A stretch of DNA of 64,000 nt from contig NC_135213.1 of NCBI RefSeq assembly GCF_052324685.1, positions 36,241,824 through 36,305,823 of the forward strand, written 5' to 3'. The position numbers were made by a program, and so were the translations under genes. The DNA is from Brachyhypopomus gauderio (Eukaryota > Chordata > Actinopteri > Gymnotiformes > Hypopomidae). Every line of letters starts with the position of its first letter. The first letter of the stretch is position 1. Below, piece after piece: positions 1 to 18,076 of this stretch. The notes under the pieces are model-generated. The model saw only the letters and a program-made list of their open reading frames with translations. It searched no databases and was not told the origin of the DNA.

Positions 1-80
1 TATCATCTCTGACACACAACTACAGAAGTATTTCCCCAACACGCTTCTCTCAACAGAGCTTGCTGGTCCTCGATGCACAA

Positions 81-111
<31 letters not shown>

Positions 112-222
112 CACAGAGCGCTGGAGTCAGTGATGTACTGCCCAGTTACTGCTTGTTATCAAGGCAGCTACTAAGTGAGGAAGGTCTGTGTTTCCACATG
201 ACATCATGAGTGTGAATCTCAC

Positions 223-1017
223 GTCACTCCTGAAGTGTTTCTGTAACTGCCTTCAAAGCGCTTCCTGTTAGCGATGATTTCGATCACCTCAGGAACATAG
301 CTGGCAAACATACCCTGGAAGGAAAACAGCAGATTATATTTGGGAGATTGTCAAGAACTCTCCAGAACAATTCTTCTGTCTGTCAGTGTGTGTGTGTGTG
401 TGTGTGTGTTTGTACCAATGCAGTGGAGATGAAGACGATGATGAAGAAGCGTCCGAAGGTTGTACTGATTTGTACATCACCGTAGCCAACTGTTGATATG
501 GTTACCACCAGGAAGTACACACATTCAAAGTAGGTAAGAAAGTGTGGGGGACTCCAGAAGTCCCCAGAATTCTCCAGCTGAACAGTCATATCCCCACACA
601 CACACACACACACACACACACAATGTGTTGCATAAGTAAGATTCATGAGACCAGCGTAAGACAATTAAAGATGATCCGTATTGGTTCATATTATGGTGTA
701 TGTATTTGTGTGACAGAGAGATCGGCTGAGCGACCACAGGCCTCACCAGGTGGACCATACCAGCCGAAGTGAGTAGAGACCCGACCAGGACAGCGACCAG
801 ACGGGAGAGTTTCACCGAGGTGCTGAGAGGAGGGGGGGTGGGGGGGGCAGATAAGAGGTAACAACTGTTCATTCACCCTAGCTGAGGGGTTTCGCTCTAA
901 TCATTAAAGCCCGTGTTGGGGGTGCAGTGTTGTGTCTCACTTGCTTTCGAGAATGTTCAGGATCTGGAGAACTATGGGAAGCTCCAGAAGGTAAAGAGCT
1001 CTAAGGAACCTTAAACC

Positions 1018-1067
<50 letters not shown>

Positions 1068-3138
1068 TGTGCACACATGCACAAGCCTGAAAAAAGTACA
1101 CAAACCTTACGCTTTTCATTTGTCACAGTAACCTGTTCATTGAAATTCCCTCAAGTAACCAAGGAAACACTGTATTTCATCCCTATTCAGACTACAGAGC
1201 TGGAGCCAGAACTGTGATCATTAAGCATCGTGGACCAGAAGGCCTGGTCCATGATGTGTGACCACCTCCATGAAGACATAGTACAAAGCAGAACAGACCC
1301 ACCTGATGGTACCCTCTGCTCTACATAGATTTATATGTACCATTTACACATTTCAAGGGGATTAGGAACTAGTGCCTGTCTACTGATGCACCCACCCGCC
1401 CACTAACCGAGCCACACTCGGCCTGTGAGCAGACCAAAGAGGGAGGGAGGGATGGTGAAGACATCGATCAGCGACCGCAGGTCCAGCCACGCGCACACCT
1501 CATCCTCGGCTGCTAGGAACTATTTAGAGACACATCAGCAAAAAAAACGGTCAACCCTCGATCAGGGAGGCACACAACTGTTGCTGTTCTCAAAGTCGTA
1601 ATGTGTCCTCTCACCCTGACGCCAAAGATGAGAAGGTAGAAGACATGGAAGCCCACATCCACCAGGAACTCGTGACTGTAGCCCTGCATGCAGTGCTCGA
1701 CAGGCCTGGTAGAGGGCGACAGAGAGTCAGTGACGGCAGCACTTCTAAAGCTCTGTAAAGCCGACCGCTCGTTGTACAGTACTTGTTTGGACTGCTCTCA
1801 CAGAGCACGCTCAACCCAAGGTTCAGCTTCAGAACAGCCAGGTTTACATACTTCACATACTCATTAATTAAACAAGCGGGGGAGTTTAACAGTGTAAGAA
1901 GAAATCACACTATGGGAATGTTAAATGTACTACAGTTGTGAGATGTCAGTGAAAGGCCAAGTCTGATGATCACGCCCTTAACTTTGCCCTAATGGCCACA
2001 CACTGCTGCAGTACCAACACGCTTTCTGCTTCCCTGCATAATGTACAGATGAGTCAGAACCAAAAGTTTGATATTTACACTACCAGTCAAACATTTGGAC
2101 ACCTACAGTCTATATTTTTGACATTAAAAAAAATAAATTATATATATATATGAGAGAGAGAGAGAGGTGAACACCTGAGCGCATCACCAGAGCAAGAAAA
2201 CAGACACAGAGAGAAACTCACTGTCTGGTCATGGCGAAGTACGTCACCACGGAGCACACGTTAGCGCCAAACGTGAGCAGCATCTGACAGGAAGGGGAAA
2301 CAGACTGAAAATACAACACTTGTGCTGAAGGACAAACTCAGAGCGGCATCCTGCTGACAGAGGTGGTCTGTCGCTCACACCAGCCAGTGTCGAACCAAGA
2401 CACGCCACACATGTAGTCAGTGGTTCAGTACTAAGGCAATCAGGCATGTAGAGATGCAGTTTTTACTTTTAAATGGTCGTACTGGGGTGAAATGTTGCCA
2501 TGTTTGATATGTTTACAGACCAGAATCTTTCCAGGCAGGTGCTGTGCAGAAATAATGGAGATAGCCCACATTCTCAAAGATCTCCGGAGGCTGAACACAG
2601 GATCTGTGTTACCCTAAGAACACACGTTGGTGGAGGACGCATGAATTTTCTTATCCAACACATCCTGCCTCAAACCTACTGAATGTACTGACTTGTTTAT
2701 AGTTACCACCACCCTTTCCCAGACACACATCCACCTATAGCACAAAGCCCAAACCGTTTGGTTGAGTGATTTCTGTGCTAGTCCCGACCACTTCGGTTCT
2801 AATCAACTAGCGCTTCATTAGGAGAGCAGTAGTATCCGATCACAGTTAGAAAACACTGATGTCTTAGAGGCCTGACCCTCGCTCATACACAAGGTGCGCC
2901 ATAATCCTCCCCTACCTACCTGTGGCTGTGTAGGTGTGTCTGGGGAGGAGTGTCTGAGGACACACACGCGGCTCAGGGCTCGACGCCCACACTTCCACCC
3001 GAGCAGAATTAAAAACCCTCCCACAAATAGGAAGAGAGAGGTGCAGAAGAAGAGGGATCCAAGCGGCTGGCCGCGGTACTGGCAGAAGGCCTCGGACAGA
3101 CGGAGGGAGGCAGGGCCGCCTGCCGCCGTCACCAGCAT
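223..3138 (-). CDS. kcnu1: Slo3-type (KCNU1-like) potassium channel, 5' part of gene, runs off left edge
   Basis: Membrane voltage-gated K+ channel of the Slo family. Eight exons are readable on the minus strand with GT-AG borders: 2920-3138, 2222-2283, 1615-1705, 1408-1519, 941-1016, 747-822, 416-577 and 223-314; phases agree. In order they encode an N-terminal S0 helix ([20 protein letters not shown]), S1, S2-S3, S4 ([13 protein letters not shown]), S5, the pore with filter TVGYGD, and S6 leading to [19 protein letters not shown]. The start at 3138 is the first Met before S0. The wording LLELP after S4 and the strong divergence from the nearly invariant Slo1 argue for Slo3 (kcnu1) rather than kcnma1. 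The cytoplasmic RCK domains must lie left of the window. Oddity: the third S4 arginine position is Tyr. Family assignment is firm; the Slo3 call is good but not certain. Confidence 0.82.
1021..1064 (+). repeat. (CA)n in kcnu1-like intron 4
   Basis: About 22 CA units, starting five bases upstream (minus-strand sense) of the exon at 941-1016; on the minus strand this is (TG)n followed by TGAAG acceptor. Confidence 0.9.
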
Positions 3139-4223
3139 GGCTAGGGCTTCCTACTGCATCTACAGAAATAACAACGGTTTTGGGACTACACCAGAGACGG
3201 TCCAGTTTTAGAATGGGCCGTACAATCAAATTATAATGTCCTGGAATATTGCTGTGACATCATCAAAATATAATGTTCTGGGATATTTCCGTGACATCAT
3301 CAAATTATAATGTTCTGGAATACTGCTGTGACATCATCAAATTATAATGTTCTGGAATACTGCTGAGACACGCCGGGAAGGGTGCAGAACACTTCACATG
3401 CATGATGCATCACATCCAATAAGTCCCGAAGGTCCTTAGTTTATATTAGAAAGTTTACCAAGCAGAGCCAAATCTCAGCTGTACATGTGCTTGTTTACAC
3501 ATGTAAGAAGTGGCACATCAAACTTTTTCCCCACTTATATTTGCTTTAATTGGAGTAAAAATAAAAAATTAAAATTATTTTAAAAAGGTTCATGACCAAA
3601 GGATGGGAGTGTATGTACACAGTTTTTACACACACACACACACACACACTAAAGGGTTGAGACAGCCAAAAGAAATGAAAATCAATTTAGGAATTACAGC
3701 ATTCCATACTTGTTTTTTTTTTTTGCATTTTTTGTTTATTACTTCAGGCATTTCCAGTTTTATTAGCAATTATATTTATCAGTTTTGGGTTCCGATACAA
3801 ATATCTGTAGGATTGGGAAATAAAGTAAACAGACACAGCTCATCATCTCAGAATACTGGAACAGTATTTAATGGTTATCTCAGTTACGGTTATCAAGTTA
3901 TTTACAGATTGAGTCAAAAAAACAAAAGGAGCCCAAGGTCTAAAAAAAATGGAATGAGGCAGGAAGAAAAACTCAAATCAAAATGAACACATTTCTTCAG
4001 CTTTTTACAAAACACAAACTGAAAATATGGAAAACAGAGCATTTCTTAGTCCAAAATTACTCGAGTGGCAAGTCAAAAAAAAAATTCAATATTACTATTA
4101 TTCTTTAAAGAAAAAGTACAAAGAAACTGAACAAGAGTTGCTTTGGGGTTGAAAGGGTGGGTAGGGGGGCAGATTGGAGTAGTGTGTGGGGTAAGTGGAA
4201 GCAGACCCAGGGGACAGTGAAGG

Positions 4224-4286
<63 letters not shown>

Positions 4287-5708
4287 TCTGGCCACTTCCA
4301 GCTCCCTCTCTATGGCCTCATGGCGCTCGTGGCTGTAGTAGAACGGGAGGAGCTTCTCCGTTAACGTCCTTCTTCATGCAGTGCCAACGCCACCAGGTGT
4401 TCCCTCCGAGCCGCAGGTGACTAGCTCTCCAGAGGTCCAGACAGGCCTCGTCTTTGGCTTGTAAAAATCACCACAGTGACAAGCTTGCTCATGTAAAACA
4501 GAAGTTTAGTTTTTGAAGGAAAAACATGCATGGGGACAAAATAAAAATTTGAAACTGGCCATTTAAATGAATCTACGTCTGCCAGACGTGAAGGACAAAG
4601 GGCAAAGGTCAGACTGCCCACACAACTCACGAGATGGTACACGAACCCCGATTTACACGCTTCAACAAAGTCATTCACAAAGCGCATTTTAAACAGAATT
4701 ACAAAAATATCTTTACACACAACTTATAGTACTCTGTGTTGTCATAGCCTAATTTAATCCCAGAAAACATGATTTTACTAACAATACAAAAAGAGAGAAC
4801 GTTTGAACACCAGAATTTAACACAAGTACTATACATCGCATAATGAAAGATTACACTCAGATATCTTTAATAAAAAAATCATTTGCAGGGGGGAAATGTG
4901 TTTAGAAATTTTGTTAAAAGCTGGAGAAAAAAAAAATTAAAACCAATGCGACTTGACATGCAGTTCTGGTAATTTCAAGTACGTATGAAGGCCACTGAGA
5001 ACGCCTCCTCCGTTCTGGGAGGAGTGTACCGAACTACCAGGACGAAAACACAACACTCCTGACGCTCCTGCATGTGAAGGGGGTCCAGGTCGATTCTGAA
5101 AACCCTTACTGACGTGAACAAACAGCATCACACCATTCTGTGCTGCAGTACTCCCCCCCCCCCCCCCCCCCCCCAAACCAACAACAAACAAATCAAAAAA
5201 CAAGTACAGAAATGATGGTTTCAATGATAGAGTGGAACAACCAAACCAACGTCATATAAAAAGAAAACATTGCTTTTTACAAGAAAACAGTCTGTTTGGG
5301 GGCAAGACTACTGAAACAGTCTTGGTGGGGGGGGGATGAGACTACCTCAAGTTCCAAAATTAATTTCACTGCCAAAATAAAAAAAAACAAAGTAACAAAA
5401 AAAAAAAAAAAGAAGAAAAAAAAAAAAAGGTGCAAGGTTCTATTTTCTATCTGCGTTTAAAAAGACTGACAACTTGGCCTTAAAAAGCTGTCCAGAGAAC
5501 AGGAAGAGAGGGATGTGGAGGGAAAAATAAAAATTATCGGTGGTGAGGGCAGGTTATTGATCCGAATATACTGTACACTGGGTTGAATGCAGTCCTTTCA
5601 CACCCCCTCCTCTCAGGCATAATGGTACATCCCGCTGGACATTTGCCTTAGTGGAGCACGTGTGATGGATCCATTGAGGAGGTGGCGAAGGGGTGCCCAT
5701 GCCTGTAC
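3139..5708 (-). other. tia1 3' UTR and short intergenic spacer
   Basis: No coding exon was found. Most of it is A/T-rich with long A runs and a (CA)n tract at 4230-4282, consistent with a long tia1 3' UTR on the minus strand. A minus-strand AATAAA lies near 3730, a plausible tia1 poly(A) signal, leaving about 0.6 kb to the kcnu1 start. A short stretch at 3227-3365 repeats 'ATCAAATTATAATGTTCTGG' about four times. A C run of about 24 bases lies at 5153-5174. Confidence 0.5.
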
Positions 5709-10964
<5,256 letters not shown>

Positions 10965-11400
10965 CTTCCTGCCGTCAAAAGGCTTCAGACCTTTGGTTTA
11001 AAAAAAAAAGTTATATTTTCGAGGCTACACGTTAATTAAATCCTCAGATCGCAACTTTTTCCGATAAAGAGAAATTACTAGAATAACTTCCTCTAACGTT
11101 ACTCCAGAAACATCGTCTGACGTTGCAGTATTCTCGCTCTCTCGCTGCCTGACCGCTAGCGGAAATGAACGTCGCCCGCAGCGCCGCCTGCTGGTCCGGA
11201 GCGCGACTGTTATGCGGCGGGGCCAAACCGCGTCAACCAATCGCGTTGGCGGAGACGCCGGCAAAGGGGCGGGACCGAGCGCGCCGTAGCGCCTGGGCGT
11301 TAGAAGATGGCGGAGAAAGGAGGTGGCCGCCTGAACGTTGCGGAGCGGAAAAAAATCGGCGTGATCGCGTGAAGAAATAATCGTTATTATACAGATAGGT
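10965..11400. promoter_or_regulatory. Divergent tia1/dgcr8 promoter and first dgcr8 non-coding exon
   Basis: The tia1 start codon (10964, minus) and the dgcr8 5' end (plus) are head to head. The interval 11100-11400 is GC- and CpG-rich. On the plus strand there is a CCAAT box at 11237-11241 and a YY1-type initiator AAGATGGCGG at 11304-11313, typical of housekeeping promoters. The ATG inside that motif opens only a short frame, so the stretch from about 11304 to about 11398, before a GTGGGT/GGTAAAC donor, is read as non-coding exon 1 of dgcr8. Promoter function is inferred. Confidence 0.6.
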
Positions 11401-12094
11401 GGGTAAACGCACGCCGGGCGCGTTTAACACGCCGTCGACACGTAGTCTGGTGAATAGTGGTGTCACCGTGTTGGTGATATCGGTGGGATTAGCTGGTTAG
11501 CTCGCTAGCACGTCTCGGTCGCGCCTCCGTGTTCGTGAGTGTGGGGTAATGTCAGCGAGAGCTGCCCACACACATCACAGCTTCAGTGGGGCGCTGGGTG
11601 TCCTGACATTACCTCCATATTCACTGCTTTAACAACAATGAGATCTCGTGATAGGCGACTGCATATGCTAGCTGCAGCCGATGTGTTCATCATCAAAACC
11701 GAACAGCGAATTTTGACATTTTGTGGCACATTTTTTTTTTACCTAGATGACATCTGTCTGTCTGGCAAACTGGCTAAAACGTGCAAGAAGGGTCGAGATC
11801 CATCATTTGTCTTTTCAAATACATTTTGGCAGCCCTACAGTTAATTAATTCATATGCTTGTATGAAATGAATGCCCCAAGTTATTTACTTTAGTGCTGTC
11901 TAGCTAATTTGTTTAAGATAGATGGCTAATAGTTTCTGATCAGCATCGCTGCGATTCAAGTTACAAGTAACGTATTGTATGAAAATGATATGAGAAGGCA
12001 GTTCCACCATTACGGCAGTGGCTTGATAACTGGATGGACCTGTCCTGTAACCTGTTGACACCTTCTCTCCTCTCCTCTCCTTTGAACTTTCCAG
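11401..12094 (+). other. dgcr8 intron 1
   Basis: No gene seen. It ends in a clear polypyrimidine tract and acceptor (CTCTCCTCTCCTTTGAAC then TTTCCAG at about 12094), which opens exon 2 with the rest of the 5' UTR. No repeat element recognised. Confidence 0.5.
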
Positions 12095-12149
12095 CTCTGG
12101 CAGGAGACTCGTCCTTGGAGGATGGACAGTGCTTAGGCGCCTGCGAGGT

Positions 12150-12241
12150 TTAAGCTGAGTGCATTGTGATTTCCAATAATTGAGACAGTGATTTCTAAAA
12201 AGCTGTCTACATTAATGAAAAGAACAATGTAGTCAGCTTAG
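12150..12241 (+). ncRNA. mir3618: mir-3618-like hairpin in dgcr8 5' UTR
   Basis: The stretch from TAAGCTGAGTGCATTGTGAT to TGTAGTCAGCTTA folds into a long stem-loop and matches the human mir-3618 precursor almost throughout. The mature arm region 12204-12225 begins TGTCTACATTAATGAAAAGA, identical to human over these 20 nt, then C where human has G. In mammals this 5' UTR hairpin is cut by Drosha-DGCR8 and down-regulates DGCR8 mRNA. Identity was judged from memory of the human precursor; processing in fish is inferred from conservation. Confidence 0.85.
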
Positions 12242-12427
12242 CAAATCCAACACTCCATGATCTACACATGAGCGATTTTGAGCCGTGTGACGTTCTTGTG
12301 TGTGTATTTAGGCTGTTGTCTTTTGGTTAGGCTTTAGTAAGACGTGAGGCAGTTATCTCCAAAAATACCCTGCTCGTTCCTTTAGTAATTTCATCAAAGA
12401 GGTTCCGTTATTGTTAGAAAGTGGACA

Positions 12428-15400
12428 ATGGATGTGAGTGAGTTTTTGCCTCCTCTGCCGGTGGAGCCTTGCGATGGCGGGGAGTCAGGGAAGGGTGAAT
12501 GTAGTACCTCTCCACCACCTCCCCTGCAAACGTCCAGTGACGCCGAGGAAATGGACGTTGGCTCTGGTGGTGATGGACCCCTGGCACCGGCCGAGGACAG
12601 GGACATGCCCCTCCTCACCAAGGGCTCCGCCTCCTTTAGCAGCCGCGGTGCAGCCGACAAACCTGGCAACCTTTGCCCTAGAACTGCCCGCCACGCGCCC
12701 CCCCTCGCCAAGTTCCTTCCCGACCTTAAGCTCCTGCGTGACGTTAAGATCAGCGTGAGCTTCTGCGGAGACAGCAGCAGGGGCAAGGACAGGAAGGTGC
12801 TGTACACGGGTGTAGGACAGATAGGACAGGGGGAGGAGCTAAAGAACGGGCGGGCGAATGATGCCGAAGACGGGGGGGCGGGGCAGACCAGCTCAGACGT
12901 GGGGAGCCCAGACCCGGACAGGAAGGGCGAAGACGCAGAGGCCGACCAGGAGAACAAGGTGGAGTTTGCGGTGCTGGACGAGCTGGAGGAGTTCGGCGAG
13001 AACTTTCTGGAAGCGGAGGACGGGGAGCCGAGTGAGTTCACGTCAGAGATGATCGTTCAGCGGGAGCAGGTGACCGAGGAGGACCTCGGCTACTCCTACG
13101 AGGTGTGTGGAAGGCTTCTTGTACTGACTGCTAATTGGTAAATTAGTGGGAAATCGTTTGGCAGCATTGCCCCGCCCACCCCATCTCGCCAATGTAAAAC
13201 GGTTCAATGCTACACCGTTACTCCAGCGCGTACTAGTACAGTTCTACACTACGTGTTTAGCTGTGGTTTGATGTGCTGATATTCTGTGTCATTTGTGCCT
13301 TGACACTGACACCTTAAAACACCATCATTCAGAAACTAGAGACTCATACTGTCCTACATGTGGAGTGGTGGGTGTCAATCGGCAAAAAACCTGATTGGGG
13401 TGGATATGACATTTATGTGCCCTCTGGCTTGGTGGTTGTGCTGGACTCTAATATATTGGGAGGCTGGGATAAGCTTGTCACTAAACACCCCTGTAATAGG
13501 TTGGGTGGCTAGGATGGGCTGGTCACTAACCACCCCTCTGATTGGCTGGGGTGGGCTTGTCACTAACACCCTCTCTGTTCCAGGAGGACTTTGATAACGA
13601 TGTGGATGCGCTGCTGGAGGAGGGCATGCCTGTGCCCAAGAAGATGCGTCTGGCGGAGGACAAGGACGGCGTCGACAGCGACCACCAATCAGACGGCGAG
13701 CCAGGGGTGCAGCCCATGATGACCAAGATCAAGACCGTGCTGAAGAGTGAGTCTGTTTAACCTGTGCTTCCAGTGTGGGCTGCTTGCTACTGCGTCCCAC
13801 TTCTGTGCTGATTAAACCACTATAAAATAGTTCACTTCCACATTTAATTATATTGTGTAACTAATGGCCGTTTTGTAGGCACAGATTTTAAGATTAAGGC
13901 TAGTTCTGAATGGGACTTTTATTTTGAAACTGCAGTTTAGTCCAGGCTTATTCTGTGATTGGTAAACTGGCACACAATGTGAAGTATTTGTTGTTATATG
14001 CGTAGGCCGTGGCCGTCCACCTACGGAGCCTCTTCCTGACGGGTGGATCATGACATTCCATAACTCCGGCATTCCAGTCTACCTCCACCGGGAGACGAGG
14101 GTCGTCACCTGGTCCAGACCTTATTTCCTCGGAACCGGAAGCATCAGGGTAAACGGACCGCTTGGATCATTCTCACAAAGACCAGGAGTCCTTTACCACA
14201 GCGGTGAACGTAACTGATGTGATGATCCGAGGTGCAAGTTTATAGATTATGACTAGTTATATACGACTAGGTTATACCTTTTCACATGTAAAACTAGTTT
14301 ATATGTTTATGTATCTCATAGGCCTGTGTTGAAAAAATCGATTTTCCGATTCAGAATCGATTCGCATATGATGATCTGATAATCGATTCGTACGTCCAAA
14401 GATCGATTTTTTTGTGAACTTTTACCCCCGCCTCGTCACTGAATTCACGCAGGCGTGCTCGGTCTAACTAACTGTAAAACAACATGGCATCAGACAGTGA
14501 CGGTAACGACGATAGTCAAATCGGCAATCTAAAAACAGAAGGACAGTTTATCCAGTGTCAGTGACTATTTACAGTGAGTCCATGTCACTGACAGTTTACC
14601 CAGTGTTTTTACAGTTTAAAAAAGTTTAAAATGTTCTTGTAACGTTGGGCGCAATGCGATGGACGAGACAGAATTCTTTGCACTTTCCAAATCGTTACGT
14701 TTATTACATTTACCGAAGCGCAGACAGCGCACATAAAACACGTTTACATAGAACATGTGTGACTCAAACAACGAGCACAGGACGCTGCGCGAACGCACAT
14801 TAAGTAGACAAACCACACAAACCCCACGTGATGACGAGACGAGCCACAGGTGAGGATTATCACAAGACGCACCCGCACCCACGGAGATACACAGACGCAG
14901 ACGAGTAGACGCAGACAACGTTAACACACGCCCAACAGGGAGGGGTCGGGGACCGTAACGTTCTGTTCTTATAATCTTACTTTAAAGAAAAATACACGTT
15001 TACATTTTATACTTTCAGTTAATTAAGTGTGAGCACTTTTAAAATAAAAATGCATTTGGTAGCAACAGCTTTTGGGGGACTTCTTAATTATTTCAATCAA
15101 TAATATTGCACTGGTTAGTGTCCCAGTAGGAGTCCACTGTTGCAGATATAGACACCTCAAAGATGTCCTCTGTTTATTGTCCTGGATTACCTTTCTTGAA
15201 GGTAGATTTATGATGACCCTTTTCACCAGTCTTCCAGCCATCAGTAACTACCAACTACCAGTAACTATTTGCTGATTAATATTGATATAATACTAGTTTT
15301 AACATGTTGCTTCTGTACATAGTCAGGAAACAGCTCAAATAAATACATTTTTAATAACACTAAACCCCGAATTGGATCGAATCGGATCGAATCGATTAAA

Positions 15401-17990
15401 TCGGATTAAATCGGATTAAATCGAAATAAATCGATTCTTAATCTTCAGAATCGGAATCGGATCGATTCTTGGAATTTGAATCGATACCCAGCCCTAGTAT
15501 CTCACATACCCTGCAGAGAATGTGCTTTATTTTTATTTGTTTTTTTTGTTTGTTTTTTTTTGTTTATTTATTTACATTCCACCATTATCGCTCAGAGCAG
15601 CCAATCTGATCACCATTATTAAAACAGTATTATTAAACGCAGCAACAACAGTGTAAAGTTCACAGTAAAAGCATTTTGAGCGTTTTGCTCACGTAGCGTG
15701 TTTAATTTTGCTGTGTGTAGATGGCAGGCGTGTTTGTGTCCTCACACACTGCTTCACCCTCGAGCTCACGGGCCTCTGGTCTGCGTTTCAGAAACACGAC
15801 CCTCCCACCAGTAGCATTCCCTGCCTGCACTATAAGAGGATGAAGGATCAGGAGGAGAGGGACCTCAACGGGGAGGTGAGCCCCACAGCCGAAGCCTCTC
15901 CGCTCAAGCCCAGGGAGGAGGTCCCGGTGTTGGAGGGAGTTGAGGAGCCCGACTCCACCGCGCCGGACCCGTCCGCGGAGCAGGACCGCGCGCTGGACCT
16001 GGCCGGGCCGGTGTGCGCACGGCCCGAGGGAGGAGACCCGGCCCAGGGCCCGCTGGGACAGGTCAAGGCCAAAGTGGAGGTGTGCAAGGACGAGTCTGTT
16101 GGTAAGAGCGGAGCTCATGGAGAACATGACCGTAGACGCACCTGAACACTGAACACCATAGGCACCATAGTCTATCAGCTTAACACCATAGGCACCATAG
16201 TCTATCAGCTTAACACCATAGACACCATAGTCTATCACAGGGGTACTCAACTGGCGGACCGCGGTCCGGATCCGGACCCGAACGCAGTCCTGTCCGGACC
16301 CAATCTCATTCCTGATTAACTGGATACGGACCAAAACAAAACCGTAACATTTATTTCAGGGCTATTGAAAAAACACTCCGTCACGAGTGTACGTTTGCCA
16401 CCCCGCTCAACAACTTACGTTCGCCACCCCCCCCCCCCCCCGGGCTACAAACCTGGTTGACGATTCGCGAGCGGCGCGAGGGTCAGCGCGGCGAAAATAA
16501 CGTAATCGCTGAGGCTCCGCGTGTGCGCGAGTGCCTCGCGCGCTGTCGGTTCGCGAGGTCGTGCACCTCTAGAATTTTGTAACTTAGCGCGCGCCGCGCT
16601 TCAGCGCAATGAACAAAGTCACGTTTTCAGGGTTCATACACCTTTATAAGGTGGAGTTCAAGCACTTGTACGTCACTTTCAAGGTCCATTTCAATATTTC
16701 CCAGCATGTTAAACATAATTAAGTTAAATATTTATACATATACTCGAAATAATTCGCTTTTTATCACATTATTTAATGGTTGTTTATTTTAAAAACGCCC
16801 AATCTTCACGTCTTCACGTTCTCATGTTTCGTCCTGGAATTACAAGAGGCTCGTATTTGTTAACCTAATACAAGAGAACTATTCAGTCAGACAGATTTGT
16901 TGTGAAACCAAGTAGTTACAATTTCAAGCATTTTAAAGTACTTTAACCTAAATTCCAGCACTTTTCAAATCTGAAACACATAGCAACATTAAAATTGGTC
17001 AGGTACATGTTCATTCCCCTGTTTTGAGGGGTGTTTCTACCACATATCGTTTCGGACAAAACACCACAACCCCCCCCCCCCCCCCCCCCCCCGGACCTCA
17101 GGTCACAGGTATCTGCCAAAATTGGACCGCGGACAAATTTAGTTGAGTACGCCTGGTCTATCAGCTTAACACCATAGACACCATAGTCTCAGCTTAACAC
17201 TATAGGCACCATAGTCTATCAGCTTAACACCATAGGCACCATAGTCTATCAGCTTAACACCATAGGCACCATAGTCTATCAGCTTAACACCATAGGCACC
17301 ATAGTCTATCAGCTTAACACCATAGGCACCATAGTCTATCAGCTTAACACCATAGGCAAGCCTCTTTACTGAATCCACATGAATGTACATGCTGCAGGGT
17401 GTTCTGATTTTAGCATGCACCATCAGTGATGTAATATTTATGTGTGTTATGACTTTTAGCTTAGTTAAGTTGAAATTTATTGAGCCTTAAAAGAAGGAAT
17501 AAAAAATTCTTCTTGGAGTGGAGTATATATTATTACGTTTATCTACCTGTGTGTTCACTCTTTGACTCACTAACCTGTTTGCATGTCCCTAGGAGCATGT
17601 TTGTGTGCCCTCGGTTCTTCTGTCGCGGGTCAAATGTGGTGTCAGAAACTGCGTCACACACCCACGTGAGCAGGCTTGACTCTCTCGTCTCTCCCGACTC
17701 TCTGCAGACATCGAGGAGTTCCGTAACTATTTAGAAAAATGCTTCGACTTTGAACAAGTGACGGTGAAGAAGTTCCGCACGTGGGCGGAGCGTCGGCAGT
17801 TCAACAGGGACATGAAGAGAAAGCAGGCGGAGTCAGAGAGGCCCATCCTACCAGCCAATCAGAAGCTCATCACGCTGTCTGTGCAGGACGCTCCCACTAA
17901 GAAAGGTTGGAAGGTTTCGAGACATCAGGATGGTGTATATTGTCCCACCCAGTGTACAGTGTTTCTGCCGCGGAGCAGAAGTGATGCTGT

Positions 17991-18076
<86 letters not shown>

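Noticed and set aside
1-222. Another kcnu1-like exon near 30-75 on the minus strand
   Set aside because: Has an acceptor-like CAACAG only on the wrong strand, and no match to the expected RCK1 start in any frame.
223-3138. kcnma1 (Slo1) as identity of the left-edge channel
   Set aside because: Too divergent from the almost invariant Slo1 core; S4-S5 wording matches Slo3.
12394-13041. 215-codon antisense frame opposite dgcr8 exon 2
   Set aside because: Shadow of the acidic, GC-rich coding exon.
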